From: Chrysomallon squamiferum
Taxonomy: Eukaryota > Mollusca > Gastropoda > Neomphalida > Peltospiridae
Assembly (NCBI GenBank): GCA_012295275.1
Contig: CM022673.1
Span: forward strand, 13,868,288-13,903,287
Reading direction: 5' to 3'
DNA: 35,000 nt
Shown: in pieces, positions 1 to 11,645 of the stretch
Numbering within the stretch: position 1 is the stretch's first letter
Layout: each line of letters begins with the position of its first letter
Translations under genes and position numbers: made by a program
Notes under the pieces: generated by a model
The model's input: only the letters and a program-made list of their open reading frames with translations
What the model was told of the DNA's origin: nothing
Databases searched by the model: none

Positions 1-114
1 GGATGGGTGGGAGGGTTGATTTGTGAAACGTTTGACTTACAACGTTTTGTGAATATTGTGAATGCGTGCGTGCGTGTTGTCTGTTAAACTTAAAATATTA
101 AAAAATTATTTGTC

Positions 115-360
115 AATGATCGTTATTCATCTCAAGTTGATGTCAATTATGTCGCTGGTCATGTTTCACAGAAATATGAGACTAATGGAAACTGAGTTAT
201 CAATAACACTAAACAGTTACTAGCTTGATTAAAACTTGTTTTGTTTAACGACGTCACCGAACACATTGATTTATTCTCAATCACTGCCTGGCGAATGCAA
301 AAAAAAAAATATTTGTTTAACAACACTGCTTAAAGTACTAGGATTAAACTTCCTTCGTCG
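115..360 (+). repeat. Left arm of a 2-kb inverted repeat
   Basis: This stretch is repeated in reverse complement at 1900-2145. A 22-bp core at 180-201 matches 2049-2070 perfectly, and similarity continues on both sides through the TCGCTGGTC, ACACATTGATTTATT and ATTAAACTTCCTT blocks, with small indels. The part from about 232 onward resembles the tail of a mollusc-type SINE (TTTGTTTAACGACG...). The pair could be the ends of a non-autonomous transposon or two repeats inserted in opposite directions. Confidence 0.75.
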
Positions 361-1899
361 ATTGCTGGATGTCAGAAATTTGATAACAGGCTTAGGAGCC
401 AACCTATTACATTTAGAGAATAGGTGTCCTGCCTGAACGTCCGTCCGTCTCTCTCTCTTTCTTATAAAAGACAACAGTTTTCTCGTATACAGAACAGCAT
501 TTACAAAGGTTTAATATTCAAATCGATGGGTTGAAGCTGTGACAGAAATCAGAGGAAGGGTCACTGACAGTATAGCACAGATAAAGGGTGTAAGTAGTCT
601 GGGTAACCGGGTGGAACTAAATTATGTACATACCTGGCGGCTACCTGTAAGATACAGGTGATAAGACTGACCGTTAAATTAATCGTAATTAGTTGTTTCT
701 GAGTTTAATCCTCACTCCAGTCACTTCTACAAGACATGTGTCGGTGCGGGCCTGCAGGCAGATTAGAAAATACACGTCGTGTCCCAGTTACCTGAGGTCA
801 CCGAACACTTACTTGTTTAGTAACAAATACAAGTTTACATGTGAGACGAAAAAACCCACACATTCAGAAATAAAATATGTTAGTAAGTAGTGGGAAGGAA
901 TCTTTTGTACACACCTAGATAGAAAAAGGGAATAACACACCTTTAATAATAATAATAAAAAAATAAAAAAGAACTTAACACTAAACCAGGTAGGCATGTG
1001 ATATGGCCGTTAATACATTCACACACATACACGTTTAATATTTAAATGTCACAGTTTAATTAACGTCGCGCTGTTGTTTGCTGCGACAGGTAAGGTTGTT
1101 CTCTTTCTAGGAATTACACAAACAAGCATTACTCAACTTGTTCAGCAGGTAACGAAACGCAGATCCCTGGATACACTTCAGAATCGTGTGAACTCGGGCT
1201 ACTTTTTATCAGTTGTGTAACGTGACTAAACGTGGGGTTAACAAGCTGCACACTAACCGGGCGCGCCCACCTCTCTGTCACAAATGTGATAATGTGGAGA
1301 ATAAACAGCGAGAGATATAACAAAGGGCAAAGAATGCTTCCCTGTCGAAATCCCTCTCAGAGCGTTTAACCATCGCGAGCACATCTGTAAGCAAGCTGGC
1401 AGTAGTCTGACAAGCGTGCATGTTTTCTAACACGCAAAACACGTGTGTGTACAGCGCAGAACTGATATGCAAGATTTCCTGCTGGCAAATGATTTCCTTA
1501 GAAACACATCCGTGAAATGCACAGCGGAGCAATAATCATCTGTGTATTTACTTATTTCAATAAAAACAGATTTGTGTTGGGTTTACAAGAATTATTACTG
1601 CAGATGGTGTAATGTTTAATAGAGACGTAAATAAACAAATACAGACATATGTACAAATTCAAACATATATAAACATACACACATACACATGTGTTCAAAT
1701 GCACACATAGTTTTATACACAAACTAATACATACTCAACACACAAATACATAATACAAATACGCACATGCAGGCACACACATATACACACCTACACACAC
1801 TTACACACACACACATGCATATTATTACACCTATCAGAAAACTTTTAAAAAAAAGAAAAGAAAAAATACCTATAAAAAATAGTGAGTTGAGTTTTGCTA
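361..1899. other. Spacer between inverted arms, no gene seen
   Basis: AT-rich sequence without a supportable reading frame. The first 70 bases still resemble degraded SINE sequence. A small hairpin, ACCTGTA/TACAGGT with a three-base loop, sits near 643-659. A more complex block spans about 1050-1540. From about 1640 to 1820 the sequence is CA- and CATA-rich. Confidence 0.5.
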
Positions 1900-2145
1900 T
1901 CGGTGAAGGAAGTTTAATACTAATACTTCAGGCAGTATCGTTAAACAAATATATTTTTTCACATTCACCAATAAATCAGTGTGTTCAGTGACGTTGCCAA
2001 ACGGAACAATTTTTAGTCTGTTACAGCTAGTAATTGTTAAGTGTTATAGATAACTCAGTTTCCATTAGTCTCCTGTTTCTCTGAAACCTGACCAGCGACA
2101 AAGTCTGTATTAGCATTAACTTGATATGACTAACAATCTCTGATA
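1900..2145 (-). repeat. Right arm of the 2-kb inverted repeat
   Basis: Reverse-complement copy of 115-360, with the 22-bp perfect core at 2049-2070. Identity falls off inside of about 1900 and outside of about 2145. No transposase-like reading frame lies between the two arms, so any mobility would depend on an enzyme from elsewhere. Confidence 0.75.
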
Positions 2146-3853
2146 TATCTTTTAAAAATTTGAGGAGGTTAACGGACAAAACACACACACACGCATACAC
2201 ATACACACAGACTCATACAGTATTCACAGAAACGTTGTTAGGACACACACACATATATACAAGGTTTGCACATAATTACAAAAACATATACCTAAATATA
2301 CATGTATATATCAAAGATAGAGCTAAGGTAAACAAAAAATAAAGGGAGAGAGAGAGAGAGAGTGAGAGAAAGACAGACAGACAGACAAGAAACAGATAAT
2401 TAAATAAAACATATTTTCTGTTTGTGTTTGTCTGTAATTCCATCATCATTGAATAGATAGAAATTCAAAGAGAAGAATATAAAAAAACGTTCCACGTTAC
2501 CATCAGATGGGCAGAGATCCAGGATCGCGGCAACCTCGCCGTGTTTAATAACTCCTATTAATACGATTTCAAACAGGACGGCACAATATCATCTAGCAGA
2601 TCTAAAAACCATAATTCCCAGACAGAACGCGTTCTTCGAGAACTGAAACCATTTCATCTGCCACAGACTGAGTTAAACAGAAACACGTTTGTAAAAAATA
2701 AAAAAAAATAAAAAAACACACACACACAGACGACGTAATGGTATATTCGATTCTAAATTGGCACTCACATCACACAGAAAACTTGGTGTTAATGAAAAAC
2801 AGACATTGTCGCTGATTCAGATATTGAGGGTATTACTGAATCAATCTACAGCAATTGCATTGCAAGTAAACTGTTTTTGATAAGTTAATCGATAAAACGT
2901 CTGTGTCGTTAATACAGAAATAAGAGTTGTATTAGACAAAATGAAATGCAGATTGGCTCAATAAACGCTCGCTTTGTTTATATAATAAACAAGTTTTATT
3001 TCTCAAGTGATAGACAGATAAGCCACAAACGTCTATCACCACTCTTTTATACATTCTATTTTAAACTGCTGCTTTGTGCCTGTTGATAAATGTACAGTGA
3101 TAATTACTGTTATAAAATATACATAAAACGTCTGTACAATACGTATGTTTGTATTTATATGTGTATGTATGGAAGTACGTATGTACTCAGGTATGTATAT
3201 ATGTGAGTATATATATACATTTATGTATGCAATGTGTTTAAATATGTATGTATGTAATGTATGTAAATATGTATGTATGTATATATGTTTGTGTGTGTGT
3301 GAATGCGTGCGTGTGATTGAATAACTGTGAAGAAAATCATTGTTGACGCACAGTCTACAATTATTTCATTGAAAAGCTATAATCATTTACTTTGTTTTGT
3401 TCTTATTCTTTTGTGTCGTCTTTTCATCGAGTCGTTCTCTGATTTACATGTTAATAAATTACCGTCAAGGCTTGCGTGCACAAAAAAGACCCGTTACAAT
3501 AATCAAATGTCACGGTGACACGAGACTCGATTCAGGCTGAAGGTAAGAGAACAATGATGTAAGTGTATATACACGCGATCTTCTCTTGTTTGTTTAACAT
3601 TTGTCACAGACCCAGACGTTTCTGGTGTTTGTAAAGAAAAGCTGTCATCAAGATCTAAATTAAAGACAATTTCCGTTACCAAACAGAACCTTCTACCAGA
3701 GCGGGTCAAGGAACTGTCAAACAATGGGAGCGGGTGGAATCAGAAAAAGGGTGGATTTTCCGATATGCAGATGAATAACGTTTTTTTTGTTGTTTTTTTC
3801 TTCCTGCGTTTTTTTTTTTCATTTTTTTTCTTTTTTTTTATTTCATTTTTTTT

Positions 3854-3895
<42 letters not shown>

Positions 3896-5040
3896 ACTAC
3901 TATAACAACAACAACAGAAATATAAAAAGAAAAGAAGAAAAAAAATATATTTTGGTAACAAGAGAACTAAAGAAATGTTTTACTCCTGACTAAGTTTGTA
4001 GGATACTTCTTTCGTTTCACAACTTTCTTTGATATCACTCAGCTTTTTTTTAATGACTAACAGGTCTTGCGTTCTGGGAGTGGAAAACACAGGACGAGGA
4101 GAAAGGGTACAGTGTGTTACTCGATCGTTTTAGTTCTGTGCGTGGGTGTGTACATTGTTAAAAATAATAATACTTTTTTTTTTGTTGATAGTTTATAATT
4201 TAAAATTCTCTGTATTTCTAATTTTGTGTGTTCGTGCATGTGCATTTGTATATGTCTGTATGTATGTGTGAGTGTGAGCACGTGTTTAGTTTAATACTTC
4301 AAATCTTATCAGCGCGATTATTCGGACCAATAATTCATTGTCAACAATTCTCTGAAACCGTTTAAAAATGTGTTAGCAGTTTTATGATTCCTCCTCCATA
4401 TATCCTTCACTCGACAATGAGTTATTTCGTCTCCTTCAAGTTGAGACCCGAGACGTCGATTACCCAGTCCACGCAGAGTACAGAGGAATTCCTCAGAACG
4501 GTTCGCGTTCATTCTCCGAACGCCATTTGACTCGGTGCTCTGTGCAAAGCGACGACAAACAAATGGGAATTCTAATCCTCTGACCTATGGACGAATTTTA
4601 CTCGGGCTGAGAGCTGAACAAACAAAAAAAGAGGGAGGTACGGGACGAGATCGCTTACAGACAGACAGTAAACGATGATCAGTTTCGTATTCCCTGTCGT
4701 TTAGAAAATACTACATTACCACTCTCGTGAAAATGACGAGTTTTCTCGAATATTGGATTTTTTTTGTTTCTTCCTTCATTAGTATTAATGATTATCGAGC
4801 CGTTCTCGAAATCTCCCGTCTGCTGCTCTTACATTCATTTCCTTTCTAAATGGTCAAAATATTGGCGTGTTGGTTTAGCGTGTGGTCAGCTAGCGAATAA
4901 TCCAATTTAGTAAAGAGCTGTCGTAAAGTAGTTTTCCGAATATTTTACAACCCTTCATCACATTAATATTATCATTATCATTATCACCATCGACATAATG
5001 ATCCAAGGGGGAACAGAAGGCTGTTATCTCCTCTGTTTTA
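2146..5040. other. Intergenic stretch, no gene seen
   Basis: It contains CA repeats (about 2180-2250), a short GA run (about 2346-2365), TATG/TGTA-rich sequence (3120-3310) and a T-rich tract ending in a run of about 40 T (3781-3891). Two more complex blocks, about 2480-2700 and 4290-4640, have near-balanced composition but no splice-consistent coding signal that I can recognise. Confidence 0.5.
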
Positions 5041-5052
5041 TTATTTATTTAT

Positions 5053-5054
<2 letters not shown>

Positions 5055-5142
<88 letters not shown>
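5055..5142. repeat. (AAT)15(ATT)15 palindromic microsatellite
   Basis: Fifteen AAT units at 5055-5099 run directly into fifteen ATT units at 5098-5142, sharing the central bases. The result is a nearly perfect palindrome with arms of about 44 bp and no spacer, followed by TTG units. Confidence 0.9.
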
Positions 5143-5179
5143 GTTGTTGTTGTTTTTTTCTCTCATTTCACACTAAACG

Positions 5180-5400
5180 CACACAACAACAACAAAAAAA
5201 AAAAAAAAAAAAAAAATGTAATTGAAACTTGGTACCATAAACTTGTGCCATCAGTATATAAGCATTTTAGTTTTGGAATAAAAACAGCTAAAAAAAAAAA
5301 AAAAAAAAAAAAAAAAATAATATAAAATAAAATAAAATGAAATAATATAAAATAAAATAAATAAATAAACACAGTAAATAAATTAACTAACAACTAAAAA
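5180..5400. repeat. Poly-A and A-rich low-complexity tract
   Basis: CAA units lead into a run of about 22 A (around 5194-5216), then a second run of about 27 A (around 5291-5317) followed by TAAAA/TAAA-type repeats up to about 5390. Confidence 0.8.
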
Positions 5401-5754
5401 ATACAACATAAACAAAAATAACACACAAACACACGCGATGCAAGTTAAGATAAGTAAGAAGATTCCAATTACATTTCTTCTACGAAACATAAAATTATTT
5501 TCTCTTTGTTTCAGACTGTATACACAAATGTGAAGATTTGCGAGCACGACACAAAAGAACTTAAATGAATTGTGCATCTACTAAAGACTAAATACTTCAT
5601 TAACTATATCGCCATTTGTTTTACTATTAACACTTATTAAGTGATAGGCATTATATATATAATTTCTTCATGGTGTTTTTTTTTTTGATTGTTTTTAATG
5701 ATGACATCACAGAAGAAGACCTGATGCAGTCACCCAAGGATTAGTAGTAATGTA

Positions 5755-5815
5755 AGTTTTAATATACACCTTCCCATAAACAGCACAACCTTTAATAAAC
5801 CAGTCGTGGTTCTCT
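5755..5815 (-). mobile_element. Degraded SINE fragment
   Basis: The sequence TATACACCTTCCC...AACCTTTAATAAACCAGTCGTGG corresponds, with decay, to the 3' part of a tRNA-derived SINE that I remember from mollusc genomes (ATGCACCATCCC...CCTTTGATATACCAGTCGTGG). It reads in the same direction as the copy at 20365-20495, which supports its identity. Strand assignment assumes that the tRNA-like head lies to the right. Confidence 0.45.
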
Positions 5816-5876
5816 CACTTCGCATTGCCTGAAGAAAATATTCTTATTGTTTCCTGTTTCCCGTTATTTCATTCTA

Positions 5877-6003
5877 AAACATGTTATTTCCCCTGACAAC
5901 ATGTTATTTTTCTTCTAAAAACATGTTATTTCCCCTTTCAACATGTTTTTTTTTCCTTTAAAAACGTGTTATTTTCCCCTGTCAACATGTTATTTTTTTT
6001 TTT
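5877..6003. repeat. Imperfect minisatellite with AACATGTTATTT units
   Basis: About six units of roughly 22 bp, each starting AACATGTT or AACGTGTT, alternate between CCCC-containing and TTCTT-containing tails. Each unit has the palindrome ACATGT or a one-base variant. Confidence 0.7.
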
Positions 6004-8111
6004 CTAATGTTCATTTCACATCGTAATTTGATTTTTCGTTTTTCTCTTTGTATCTGTGTAATGTGGCAGACTTCCTGCGAGAGATTACTTTTATCTGTTA
6101 ATTTAGAAAACACTGGAAATGTTTGCCTATGATCGATCTGTCATCGTGTAGCACCAGTTTTCTATCAATGTCACGATTTACACGTTTCCTACAAACCAGA
6201 TAATTGTCGAAGACCGCCGAAAGAAATCGATGAACTGAACTCGGATATTTGGGTCTATTTTCGCAGCAGATTATTACGTCACATCTGACGTCATTAAGCT
6301 ATCAGGAAACGCACGGCACGGTCGAGTTACGTGCCTAATTGAAGAAAAGTTGTATTACATAAAACTGTTATTAAATCCTGGCTAGTATATAATCGTTTTG
6401 TTGCACGAACTCAAGTGATCAGAAAAGACCGACTTAAATAGTTTTGTTTTTTTAAATAATTTTTATTTACAGAAGAATGTCAACACTAGCCATCCTAATA
6501 AGAACCCATATTTATTCATTCATTCAATCTTTCTGAGTGTCAATAATTCATTGCTAAACATTAAGATGATAGTTACAGATTCTGCATATTGTTAAACATG
6601 GAGAGAAAGAAAATAAAAAAGAGGGAGAAGGAAAAGAAGAAAAACTGTGTGACTATGAGTCAGAGAGAGAGGAAGAGAGAGATTGGCGGAGTATATAACA
6701 GAGTTATTGATAAATAAATGGACAGGAAAAGCGAAAGATCGACCGAAAGAAATAAGATACAACGTAGACGGACAAAAATGAAAGTCTGTCAGACATTCAG
6801 AGATAAGACTAACAAGACATGTTTTACTGTGTAATAATGGAAATACTGTGCTGCTGATTACAAGTAAACCTTGTTAGATGATAAACTCTATCTTACCTTC
6901 CAGTTCTGTTAAAACAAATCTGCAGTAAGCCTATCTACGTAACACGTTTTATTAGCTTAAATAAAAAGGGGGATTGTCCTGTTATTATTCACGTCTGACT
7001 AATAAAGACTATCGGATCAGCTGTGTATTGGGTGATGACGACAGATTTTTTCTATTTGCAGTAAAATTACAGAGCTGTGATTCCAATGAATGACAAAGAA
7101 AAACGGCAAAACCGAGCGGACTGGAATAAAACTTTGACAACGAGCGATATCACGGTCTGCGGCCAGAATTTGTTTACGTTCCCTTCTCTCCGCATGTCCC
7201 GCGTTTTACTGTCGTGTCATTTCCACATTAAAGTGATTACTTTTAATTAACTTCTCTCTGATAGCGGGCAGTAATTTATTGTCCTCTCTGCTTTCCCTGG
7301 CACACGTGACCTCCAGTGCGCTGCACGGATAGCTTTAGCCGACGCCGCAGATATTCTGTCAGTGATGAACAACAAGGTCGGCAACACGTGCATAGCAATC
7401 ATCGAGGAAGAAGAAGAGAAAAAGTTCAGCGTGTCTAGAAGTATGCTTTGTTCTCTCTAGCGGCCATTTATTCAGTGTTAATTAAAACTTGGAATTACAA
7501 AGTAGGAGGATCCGACAGAGGGCAAATTTTTTTTTTTTTTTTTAATCTGAATATTTAATTTTGTCATGAATTATTAATCAGCTGAATGTAACATACAGAG
7601 GAAACTTGATTCACATTAATTACATAACTGTAGACAGATCCCTTTCAATGGGTCTAATTAATAATTTCCCGTTCCTACCAGAACCCCCACGATTCTCTCT
7701 CTCATCGACATTTGACAGCTCGTATAAAAATCCTTTGATGTTAATGACGAGGGAAGCCAGGGCAATGGCGGTGTGGGTTTCTTGTATTAAAAATAAGGTT
7801 TCACGCTATTAACACAAAACATATATTTTCAGCTGTTGTTAGTAAAACAGACACTGATAATACAGACAGTTCATTATTTTCACCTCTCAGTAACAGATTC
7901 ATTACAAGTGTAATGAAAGTTTAGTTTGTCACTGTTAACTGATAATGTTCTGTGTAAGTCAGACGTTAATTGCTTTAACAACAGGTGTTGTCCTAACACG
8001 TGTCCTCTCATACAGTAGTCACACTGTGTACCTTTTAAATTTACACGTACACATGCACACATATATACATATATATACATTATAACACACATATTTACTC
8101 ACACACATATA
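6004..8111. other. Intergenic stretch, no gene seen
   Basis: The section 6600-6800 is purine-rich (GA-type). The section about 7060-7480 is unusually complex, with near-balanced composition, two CACGTG boxes and TAATTAA, and contains a 54-codon ATG frame at 7087-7251 without recognisable motifs. A 19-base T run lies near 7530. No exon set could be built. Confidence 0.45.
6274..6293. promoter_or_regulatory. Pair of CRE/ATF-type sites
   Basis: TTACGTCA at 6274-6281 and the full palindrome TGACGTCA at 6286-6293 start 12 bp apart. A further TTACGTG lies near 6325. These are known binding sites of CREB/ATF bZIP factors. The target gene is unknown; the multi-MAM gene starts 9.5 kb away. Confidence 0.35.
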
Positions 8112-8369
8112 CATGGCCGTAACTACATTGAGGCAAATGCCTCAAACCATAATTGACGATTTTTCTTTTTTTATACAAAGATTTTATTTAAAAAAATATA
8201 AAATATAAATCTCTATTTCGTTGGAAATGATATGCACTGAAATGAATTCGATTATGTCTACGGTTACCGTCTGAAGTCTACCGACATCGTTGCGATCATG
8301 TCGAGCGGAGGGGGGGGGGGCGATTAAATCTTTTTAGCTCATTTAAAAAAGAGTCTATTTACGGCCATG
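8112..8369. mobile_element. MITE-like element with 11-bp terminal inverted repeats
   Basis: The 258-bp segment begins CATGGCCGTAA and ends TTACGGCCATG, an exact inverted pair. Just inside the left end is the hairpin GAGGCAAATGCCTC (8130-8143), and near the right end is a run of 11 G (8310-8320). There is no coding capacity, so it would be non-autonomous. I see no clear target-site duplication because both flanks are CATA-rich. Confidence 0.5.
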
Positions 8370-8384
8370 ATATACATACATATA

Positions 8385-8469
8385 CGTGTGTGTGTGTGTG
8401 TGTGTGTTTGTCTCTATGTGTGTGTGTGTGTGTGTGTGTTTGTCTCTCTGTGTGTGTGTGTGTGTTTGT

Positions 8470-8505
<36 letters not shown>
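8385..8505. repeat. Compound TG microsatellite interrupted by TTTGTCTCT
   Basis: About 120 bp of TG repeats are broken three times by the same TTTGTCTCT interruption (8407, 8439, 8465). This shows that blocks of repeat plus interruption were duplicated together rather than mutating independently. Confidence 0.9.
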
Positions 8506-8507
<2 letters not shown>

Positions 8508-8511
8508 ATAC

Positions 8512-9018
8512 CTTCACAAAAACTACATCCATACACAACAAGATAAAACATACAAACATGCATACATACACAAATAAAGTACATATGCTCATAATCTATT
8601 CATCATGCACATATAAATACAATACATTTATACACATACAGATACATACACAGATATATACATAATTGTACAGTAATTATGCGCATCATTTCACAAACTC
8701 GCAACCACATGTTACATACGCCAACACTGGTAAATTATACGTTTCTGATGATAATGTTTTCCACATCCTAAATAATATAAAACAAAACAAAACTTAAGTC
8801 CATGAAAAAAATATTATTAATAAATGTTTTAAATTATTATTATTATTATTATTATTAGTAGTAGTAGTAGTAGTGGTGGTGGTGGGATTTGTATTATTAG
8901 TAGTAACAGAAGTAGCGGTAGTATTTATTGTTATTATTATCACTATAATTATGTTATTTTATTATTACTGTTGTAGTTGTAGTTGTCGATGTTGTACAGT
9001 GGTTGCTGTAATGTTGTC
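8512..9018. other. Intergenic stretch with trinucleotide repeat, no gene seen
   Basis: CATA-rich sequence runs to about 8670. A compound ATT/AGT/GGT trinucleotide repeat occupies about 8836-8885, followed by degenerate ATT and GTA units up to about 8990. The long open frames across it are a by-product of the trinucleotide periodicity. Confidence 0.6.
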
Positions 9019-9019
9019 A

Positions 9020-9439
9020 CAGGTAAGTCACATTACACCTGATTTCCAACAGCTTACAGGTGTCGTGGGAATCAAATCCTAATTAAAAATTATTTGTATT
9101 TACTTTACAACACGCTTCCGGCTTTCAGCGTTCACCGCGTGTTGTGTCCTGGCGAACATAAAGTAAAATATCTGGGCAAACATTAATAATATCGAGTTCC
9201 ACCTTAACAAACACCCACATTACTCGCTCTTTACCTCTAAGCGGTCACGCCATTTAAAAACACTCATGCCGTAACTGCACAATATGAGATCCATGCTGTA
9301 CTCATCTATTTAGCAAACAGACCTTGAGAAATGCCCGCACCTTGGCCAGGTATGCTCAGGTGAAGCGCACCTGTGAATCTGCATGTCTCGTGCTAACGCA
9401 CAGGTAAATCAGGTCATTGATTATAAGACATGACAGGTA
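9020..9439. promoter_or_regulatory. Cluster of seven CAGGTR sites, possible enhancer
   Basis: CAGGTA or CAGGTG, or the reverse complement, occurs at 9020, 9036, 9057, 9347, 9357, 9368 and 9401, with an additional CAGGTA at 9434. Such E-box-like sites bind Snail/ZEB zinc fingers and related factors. The surrounding sequence is more complex than its neighbours and has no exon-like frame. Confidence 0.3.
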
Positions 9440-9836
9440 CTTACCTATGTAAACGACGATTTTCGGTCACGAACGTATCCCAAAAAACGAACAAAAAATC
9501 ACAAATACGAAAACTGTACGAAATGTCTGTGTTTGTGGTATATCCCTGTACATATGAGTCCGCGTGTCCAACACATACATACCACAATACACGTCTCCGT
9601 GTGTTTCACAAAGCCAAGTAGAGCGTGACACTATATATTACGGGCGAGCGGTTTACCCTGCTAAGCGGCGTTCTTCCATTGGCAAACAAGGCACCAATGA
9701 CATCGCACGCATTCCGAATGGCAAGAAGTGTTTTATGGTCGGTGATAAGTTTGTCAGAGTAAAATGTACGCTTTGTTTTAAACTAGAAACAGAGATCTGA
9801 GTTTACAGATAATATCTAATTATTTCACCGCTACAC

Positions 9837-9838
<2 letters not shown>
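9440..9838. other. Complex sequence without a recognised gene
   Basis: About 400 bp of balanced composition. Two overlapping open frames of 63 and 78 codons (9430-9621, 9564-9800) have no recognisable domain, and neither is flanked by convincing splice sites. I treat them as chance frames. Confidence 0.4.
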
Positions 9839-9871
<33 letters not shown>

Positions 9872-10092
9872 TTTTTGTTTGTCTATTCATGAGAGTGTGC
9901 TTGAATTTTATTAGTTTCTCTCCTTTTATATGTATGTGTTTGTGTATGAGTGAGCGCATGCGCGTTTTATATGTAAGTACGCGTATGAGTGTGTGTGTAT
10001 ATATATATATATATGCATACATGTTTGTATGTGGGTACAAGTACCTTCACATGTGTGTATATGTACGTACGTATATATGTATGTATTAAGTC

Positions 10093-10140
<48 letters not shown>

Positions 10141-10240
10141 CGTAATAATGAGCGTGTGTTCGTACGTAAGTAACTAAAATATGTGTGTGTATATATGCAT
10201 GCAGGTATTAATGTAAGTGTGTCTATGTATCAGTACATGT
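9839..10240. repeat. Poly-A, TG and TA microsatellite tract
   Basis: A run of about 29 A (9839-9868) is followed after 100 bp by TG/TA/TATG-type repeats, including GT then AT runs around 10092-10142. Confidence 0.8.
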
Positions 10241-10348
10241 GTAGATGATAGAGATACACGCTCTAACACACGATGAAACGTACTCTGTTACTATCAGACA
10301 CTCCAAGCACGTACATGTAAGTTGTATGTGACAATGGTAAATGTGTGT

Positions 10349-10440
10349 TAACAATAATTTACAGTGTAGTAATAACACCTGTTAATTGTTGTTTACAGTA
10401 CACCACCTGTTAATTGTTGTTTACAATACGACACCTGTTG
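10349..10440. repeat. 28-bp minisatellite carrying CACCTGTTAATTG
   Basis: CACCTGTT recurs at 10376, 10404 and 10432, exactly 28 bp apart. The unit includes TTAATTGTTGTTTACA, and a more degraded copy precedes at about 10349. Confidence 0.85.
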
Positions 10441-10499
10441 TTAAAGTAATTAACTCATGTATATTATAGAGAACATGTTTTTCTTCCCTTATCTTCTCA

Positions 10500-10998
10500 T
10501 TACTCAGTAAAATAAAAAATATAACAGCAACTACAACAGCTATTACACCTACAGCTACAGCAACTACAACACAATAACGACAGCAACAATAACAACCACA
10601 GCAGCCATAAAAACGACAACAAATACAAAAAAATAAACATACAATAATATAAATAAACAAACAAATGAAAGAATGAATGAAAAAATAAAATACAAAAAAA
10701 ATAAATAAATAAGTAAATATATAAATAAAAGGAAATAAAAACTATCACATCCTCAAAACATTTTCTTGGCAAGCTATACAGACAACTAATGAAAAAAAAA
10801 AAAAAACAACAACAACAAACGACTGAATGAAAGCACAATCAAATGAAAGAAAGAAGGAACGAATACTTATTTAAGAAGACTACAAAACGCTGGCCTACAA
10901 TACAGGATATATAAATAAGATATGCCCTGCTCTAAAGAAATAACTTTATTGACTAAAAATAAAAACAAAATAAAATAAAATAAATAAATAAATAATTA

Positions 10999-11043
<45 letters not shown>

Positions 11044-11080
11044 TAAATAATAATAATAATAATAACTGAATTAGAATCAG
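10500..11080. repeat. CAA/CAG-type, AAAT and AAT low-complexity region
   Basis: Degenerate ACA/GCA units (10520-10630) are followed by AAAT-rich sequence and then by pure AAT repeats at about 11002-11042 and 11048-11064. Confidence 0.75.
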
Positions 11081-11585
11081 TTACATAGTCTTTGGTTATG
11101 ACGTATAATTATCATATGTCATGGAAGACAGTAGACTGGTTCTATAACTAATACACTGAAAGCCACACAGACTAAATGGGACATTCAGCCAGTAATCCAG
11201 ATTTCCTAACGATAAGTCCAGATAATCATATTCGAATCGTATGAGGATCAAAACCATCGATATCGCTTTATAAATTACTGGACAGCGTCCAGTGGTCGCG
11301 TGTCAGATTAATTTTCTGCGCTGGAAGGTCCGCGGTTCATTTGTACATTGCATTGCCAGAACGATTGGATCCCGGCTGATTGCCGTGTGCAAAGGTCACG
11401 GAACGAAATGACGGATGAGTTATTAATTATTCCGAGTGTCCTCTTTTTCCGCTATCCGAATCCGTATCATCGCTCTCCGAGGAATCATGATAGTCAACGA
11501 GAAATTTCAGTTAATGGAAAGCGAATTAACAAGATAACTATGCGTGCAAGACGCAGAGACGGCTAAATGGCAGAGTGACAGCTTT

Positions 11586-11601
11586 GTGGTTAGAGAGAGA
11601 G

Positions 11602-11645
<44 letters not shown>

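Noticed and set aside
4318-4512. 64-codon minus-strand frame in a complex block
   Set aside because: Normal-looking composition, but no recognised domain, no partner exons and no clear splice sites.
4998-5225. Open frame encoding poly-Asn and poly-Tyr
   Set aside because: It is a translation of the AAT/ATT microsatellite palindrome and poly-A, with no other content.
8359-8665. Cys/Val-rich and Thr/His-rich frames on both strands
   Set aside because: They arise from the TG/CA microsatellite read in different frames.
9430-9800. Frames of 63 and 78 codons
   Set aside because: Overlapping frames with no domain and no exon boundaries; lengths are expected by chance.
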